DNA of 64,000 nucleotides from Limosilactobacillus ingluviei DSM 15946. GTDB taxonomy: Bacteria; Bacillota; Bacilli; Lactobacillales; Lactobacillaceae. The DNA is taken from positions 162,692 through 226,691 of the forward strand of contig NZ_AZFK01000077.1 in assembly GCF_001435775.1 (NCBI RefSeq). The letters run 5' to 3'. The notes beneath the pieces were generated by a model. That model made no database searches and was not told where the DNA came from. It saw only the letters and a list, made by a program, of their open reading frames with translations. The translations under genes were made by a program, and so were the position numbers. Below are positions 60,782 to 64,000 of this stretch, in pieces; within the stretch, counting starts at the first letter, position 1; every line of letters starts with the position of its first letter.

Positions 60782-61960
60782 TTGCAGCAAACACATCGCC
60801 AAACCGGCTTTCTCGTGCTGGGCTTCTTTTTACTCGGGGCCTGCATGCGGGCGCCATTTACTTCCTTGCCGTCCGTGGTCAACGAGATCGCAGCCAGCTT
60901 CCACGTCCCAGCTACTAGCCTCGGAATTTTAACGACGATTCCGTTGCTGTGTTTTGGACTGTTGTCCTCAATCGTTCCGGCCGTCAGCCGGCGCATCGGC
61001 AACGAAGCCGCCATCGCCATCGCCTTGGTCATCTTGGCCCTGGGGTCCGCGGCCCGGGTGCTTTCTTTAACCACCTTAATGTTAGGGACCGTCTTGATTG
61101 GGGTTGCCACGACTTTTATCAACGTCTTGCTGCCCGCCATCATTACCGAAAAGACCCCCGCTAAAATTGGGCTGATGACCAGCCTCTTTAACGTCTCCTT
61201 AACGATGTTCTCAGCCTTAGGAGCTTATTTAATCACCCCGATTGCCCAACACAGCAGTTGGCAAACCGGGGTGCAGGTCTTGACCGGGCTGGTCATTTTA
61301 ACTGCCTTATTATGGATCCCAACCTTAAAGGGGAACCGACCAGCGCCAACCCAAGCAGCTGGCGCCAGTCAAGGTCACAACATGTACCGTAACCGGCGGG
61401 CGTGGTACTTGCTGTTGTACTTTGGTCTCTCGTCCTTTGTCTTTTACACAACCGTTGCCTGGCTGCCAAGCATTGCCATGGACCACGGCCTGTCGACTAA
61501 CCAAGCCAGTCTGGTGGCCGGACTCTTCCAGCTCTTTTCGATGCCGACCGCCTTTGTGGTCCCGCTCTTGGCCACTAAAGTCAAAAAGCGCGGCGCCATC
61601 GTGGCCGTTGCGGGGGGCTTGACCCTGCTGGGCTACGTGGGGTTGCTCTTGCCAATTGGCAATTTGGCTTACTACACCGGTTTGGCTCTCTTGTTAGGGT
61701 TAGGGACCGCGTCCACGTTTGGTTTGATCATGACCCTGTTTGGCCTTAAGACCAGCAATCCCGCTGACACCAGCGCCTTATCAGGGATGGTCCAATCCTT
61801 GGGCTACCTGCTGGCCGCCGTTGGGCCGTGGTTGACGGGGAACTTAAAAGCGGCGACGGGCAACTGGCAATTAGCCCTGCTGGTTACCATTGTCATCACG
61901 CTTGTTTTCACTGGCTTTGGCCTCTTAAGCGAACGTCACGACCAAATCATTGAAAAATAA
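60782..61960 (+). CDS. CynX/NimT-family MFS transporter
   Basis: This 392-residue transporter has twelve predicted helices and matches the CynX/NimT (YycB) group of major facilitators: LLGACMRAPFTSLPSVVNEI near the N-terminus and SALSGMVQSLGYLLAAVGPW near the end are characteristic. Members carry cyanate or nitroimidazoles, or are uncharacterised. A TTG start at 60782 is preferred because AAAGGA lies 9 bases before it; an upstream TTG at 60773 touches the site. The substrate is unknown. Confidence 0.85.
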   Translation: MQQTHRQTGFLVLGFFLLGACMRAPFTSLPSVVNEIAASFHVPATSLGILTTIPLLCFGLLSSIVPAVSRRIGNEAAIAIALVILALGSAARVLSLTTLMLGTVLIGVATTFINVLLPAIITEKTPAKIGLMTSLFNVSLTMFSALGAYLITPIAQHSSWQTGVQVLTGLVILTALLWIPTLKGNRPAPTQAAGASQGHNMYRNRRAWYLLLYFGLSSFVFYTTVAWLPSIAMDHGLSTNQASLVAGLFQLFSMPTAFVVPLLATKVKKRGAIVAVAGGLTLLGYVGLLLPIGNLAYYTGLALLLGLGTASTFGLIMTLFGLKTSNPADTSALSGMVQSLGYLLAAVGPWLTGNLKAATGNWQLALLVTIVITLVFTGFGLLSERHDQIIEK

Positions 61961-62142
61961 TTTCGACCTAGACCAATTTTGTTTGACGTTTAACAATTTG
62001 CGGTGCCATCCGGTCGTCTTAGCCATTCCATTCGCTTCCTACCGGGCTTGGGACCCGCTTTTTCCGTGCAGAGCCGCCAAAGAAAGTATATAATTGCTAC
62101 TGTTAGAGCGAATTTTATGTAGATTCTAGAGGAGTGAACATA

Positions 62143-63624
62143 TTGGCTACGGAAAACATTGCTTTGATTACCTTATTTGGGGCTGCCGGTGACCTTGCCC
62201 ACCGTAAGCTCTACCCATCCCTGTTCAAGTTATACCAAAAGGGATACCTCGCTGACCACTTTGCTTTGCTCGGGACTTCCCGGCGGGAAAAGAGTGACGA
62301 AGAATTCCAAGCGTTGGTTGCTGATTCCATCAAGGACATCAAGGAAACCAAGGCTGGGGAAGCCGCTGCTTTTGCTAAGCACTTCTTCTACCAAGCCCAC
62401 GACGTTACCAAGCCGGAACACTACGACGTCTTAAAGGACCGCCTGGCCGAATTGGACCAACAATTCGGGACGAAGGGCAACCGGCTCTTCTACATGTCCG
62501 TGGCACCGCAATTCTTTGGGGTAATTGCCATGAACATCAAGAAGCAAGGCTTATTGACCGACGAAGGTTACAACCGGCTGATCATGGAAAAGCCATTCGG
62601 CCGCGACTTCGCTTCCGCTAAGGAATTAAACGACGAATTGTCCCAAACCTTTGAAGAAAACCAAATCTTCCGGATTGACCACTACCTGGGAAAGGAAATG
62701 GTACAAAACATCCAAGCCCTGCGCTTTGGGAACACGATCATTGAATCCCTGTGGAACAACCGCTACATCGACAACATCCAAGTGACGTTGAGCGAAAAGT
62801 TAGGGGTGGAAGAACGGGCCGGTTACTACGACAACTCCGGGGCACTGCGGGACATGGTTCAAAACCACATTATGCAAGTGGTCGCCCAATTAGCCATGGA
62901 ACAACCAGTTTCCTTTACCGATAGTGACGTCCGGGTCGAAAAGATCAAGGCTTTACGGTCCCTGCGGGTTTACACCCCATCTGAAGCTGCTTCCAACTTC
63001 GTCCGCGGCCAATATGACGCTGGCGCTGACACGCCGGCCTACCGGGATGCTGACGGGGTCCCAGCTGACTCCGCTACGGAAACCTTCGTCGCTGCCAAGC
63101 TGTTGTTTGACAACTACCGCTGGTCAGGGGTGCCATTCTACGTCCGGACCGGGAAGAAGCTGGCTGACAAGTTCACCCGGATCGACGTGGTCTTCAAGAA
63201 GCCGTTGATCGACATCTTTGCCAACCCGCGGATGACGTCTGATCAATCCTTGAAGAGCAATGTTTTGACGATTTACGTGGAACCAGAATCCGGCTTTGCT
63301 TTGCGGGTTAACGCCAAGAGTACTGGCCAAGGCTTCAAGACCGAACCCGTCGACTTGAAGTTCTTGCAATCCGCCGCGGAAAAGAAGGAAGCGCCTGAAC
63401 CATACGAACGGCTCTTCCACGATGCCTTGGAAGGCAACCACACCAACTTTGCTTCTTGGGCTGAAATCGCCTACTCCTGGAAGTTCGTTGACGTGGTTCG
63501 CAAGCTGTGGGACATCGAAGAACCACAATTCCCGAACTACGCCCCTGGCTCAATGGGCCCAGCGGCATCCGACGAATTGTTGGCCCGCGATGGTCGCGCT
63601 TGGATCTACAAGTTAAACAAGTAA
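62143..63624 (+). CDS. zwf: Glucose-6-phosphate 1-dehydrogenase
   Basis: This 493-residue cytoplasmic enzyme oxidises glucose-6-phosphate to 6-phosphogluconolactone, the entry to the oxidative pentose phosphate and phosphoketolase routes. LFGAAGDLAHRKLYPSLFKL is the coenzyme site (GAAGDLA), and RIDHYLGKEMVQN is the active-site block with catalytic His. TTG at 62143 is chosen because AGAGGAG lies 8 bases upstream, giving MATENIALITLFG; GTG at 62134 overlaps it. gnd follows after its own promoter. Confidence 0.96.
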   Translation: MATENIALITLFGAAGDLAHRKLYPSLFKLYQKGYLADHFALLGTSRREKSDEEFQALVADSIKDIKETKAGEAAAFAKHFFYQAHDVTKPEHYDVLKDRLAELDQQFGTKGNRLFYMSVAPQFFGVIAMNIKKQGLLTDEGYNRLIMEKPFGRDFASAKELNDELSQTFEENQIFRIDHYLGKEMVQNIQALRFGNTIIESLWNNRYIDNIQVTLSEKLGVEERAGYYDNSGALRDMVQNHIMQVVAQLAMEQPVSFTDSDVRVEKIKALRSLRVYTPSEAASNFVRGQYDAGADTPAYRDADGVPADSATETFVAAKLLFDNYRWSGVPFYVRTGKKLADKFTRIDVVFKKPLIDIFANPRMTSDQSLKSNVLTIYVEPESGFALRVNAKSTGQGFKTEPVDLKFLQSAAEKKEAPEPYERLFHDALEGNHTNFASWAEIAYSWKFVDVVRKLWDIEEPQFPNYAPGSMGPAASDELLARDGRAWIYKLNK

Positions 63625-63634
63625 ATTATTACTC

Positions 63635-63663
63635 AAAGCGTCCCGCTTGCGGGGCGCTTTTTG
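63635..63663 (+). terminator. zwf terminator
   Basis: AAAGCGTCCCGC pairs with GGGGCGCTTT with loop TTGC and is followed by TT. Confidence 0.75.
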
Positions 63664-63796
63664 TGGTAGGCCTCGTTAAAATTTTTCACCACCGGTGCAA
63701 GCGCCTTGATCCCCGTTTCATTACAAATGGCAGCGCTTCCGGCGAAATTGGTCTTGCTCAACGATTAGCAAAAACGTTTCCGTTTCAGAAGTGATC

Positions 63797-63805
63797 TGTT
63801 ATAAT
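63797..63805 (+). promoter_or_regulatory. gnd promoter, extended -10
   Basis: TGTTATAAT (63797-63805) is an extended -10 box 46 bases before the gnd ATG; the -35 region (TTTCCG near 63777) is weak. AAGGAG is the ribosome-binding site at 63834-63839. Confidence 0.65.
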
Positions 63806-63851
63806 GGGGCCTGTAAGTATGTTTTATTAGATTAAGGAGTGTGACAACACA

Positions 63852-64000
63852 ATGTCAGATCAAAAGGCACAAATTGGTGTGATCGGTCTTGCCGTCATGG
63901 GTAAGAACCTGGCCTTGAACATCGAAAGCCGCGGCTTCACGGTCGGCGTTTACAACCGCCACCGCGAACGGACGGACGAAATGATGCGCGACCACAGCGA
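63852..64000 (+). CDS. gnd: 6-phosphogluconate dehydrogenase, 5' part only
   Basis: The first 49 codons are visible and read [20 protein letters not shown] followed by [33 protein letters not shown] is the NADP-binding motif of 6-phosphogluconate dehydrogenase. The enzyme makes ribulose-5-phosphate and CO2 from 6-phosphogluconate. The gene continues beyond the window. Its position after zwf places both oxidative steps together, although the strong terminator and separate promoter mean they need not share a transcript. Confidence 0.95.
   Translation, partial: MSDQKAQIGVIGLAVMGKNLALNIESRGFTVGVYNRHRERTDEMMRDHS

Overview
The window looks like chromosomal DNA of a fairly GC-rich member of the Lactobacillaceae, most likely a heterofermentative Limosilactobacillus-type species. 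The evidence is a dltXABCD operon, T-box-controlled aminoacyl-tRNA synthetases, an alsS/aldC pair, adjacent zwf and gnd genes, a C69 dipeptidase, an ISLre2-family insertion sequence and typical lactobacillar promoters and Shine-Dalgarno sites. The species call is an inference; no rRNA or marker gene in the window settles it. No prophage, CRISPR array or replication origin was seen.

Layout. 1-2 kb: amino-acid ABC transporter (cut by the window edge). 2.1-3.7 kb: T-box and tyrS. 4.4-7.3 kb: an Rrf2 regulator in an operon with an OpuC/EgtUV-type ABC transporter, divergent from an NmrA-like oxidoreductase. 8.3-9.6 kb: T-box and trpS. 9.7-11.1 kb: a lipoprotein, a small inverted-repeat element and a frameshifted membrane gene. 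11.1-15 kb: T-box and brnQ, arsC, an aldo/keto reductase and a nitroreductase. 15.1-22.4 kb: a heme-uptake-like island of three NEAT-domain surface proteins (one LPXTG-anchored but broken by an in-frame stop) and an IsdE/F-like ABC transporter. 22.4-29.3 kb: a TIM-barrel isomerase-like gene, ptsI, a UhpT/GlpT-like antiporter, two paralogous EamA transporters and a small membrane protein. 29.3-36.4 kb: aldC-alsS, GntR-HAD, ybaK, a membrane zincin and pepD. 36.4-43.1 kb: gltX, fetAB-like genes, tRNA-Glu, an MFS pump and T-box serS. 43.2-47.4 kb: sbcCD. 47.6-52.1 kb: dltXABCD. 52.2-54 kb: a small membrane gene and a decayed ISLre2 element. 54-57.1 kb: codBA behind a PyrR-type attenuator, with a small coupled gene. 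57.2-60.6 kb: a LytTR/LiaF-like pair, DUF1836, an SDR-like protein, NrdI and a VOC protein. 60.7-64 kb: a CynX/NimT-like MFS protein, zwf and the start of gnd.

How the genes work together. The most distinctive module is the NEAT/ABC island: two membrane-tethered NEAT proteins and one sortase-type NEAT protein sit next to a complete ABC importer, which suggests relayed uptake of heme or a related porphyrin. Much of the remaining content is housekeeping under RNA-level control: T-boxes for Tyr, Trp, Ser and (on brnQ) Ile, and a pyrimidine attenuator on the cytosine salvage operon. The dlt operon D-alanylates teichoic acids. zwf and gnd feed pentose phosphate into the phosphoketolase route expected of a heterofermenter. 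alsS and aldC divert pyruvate to acetoin.
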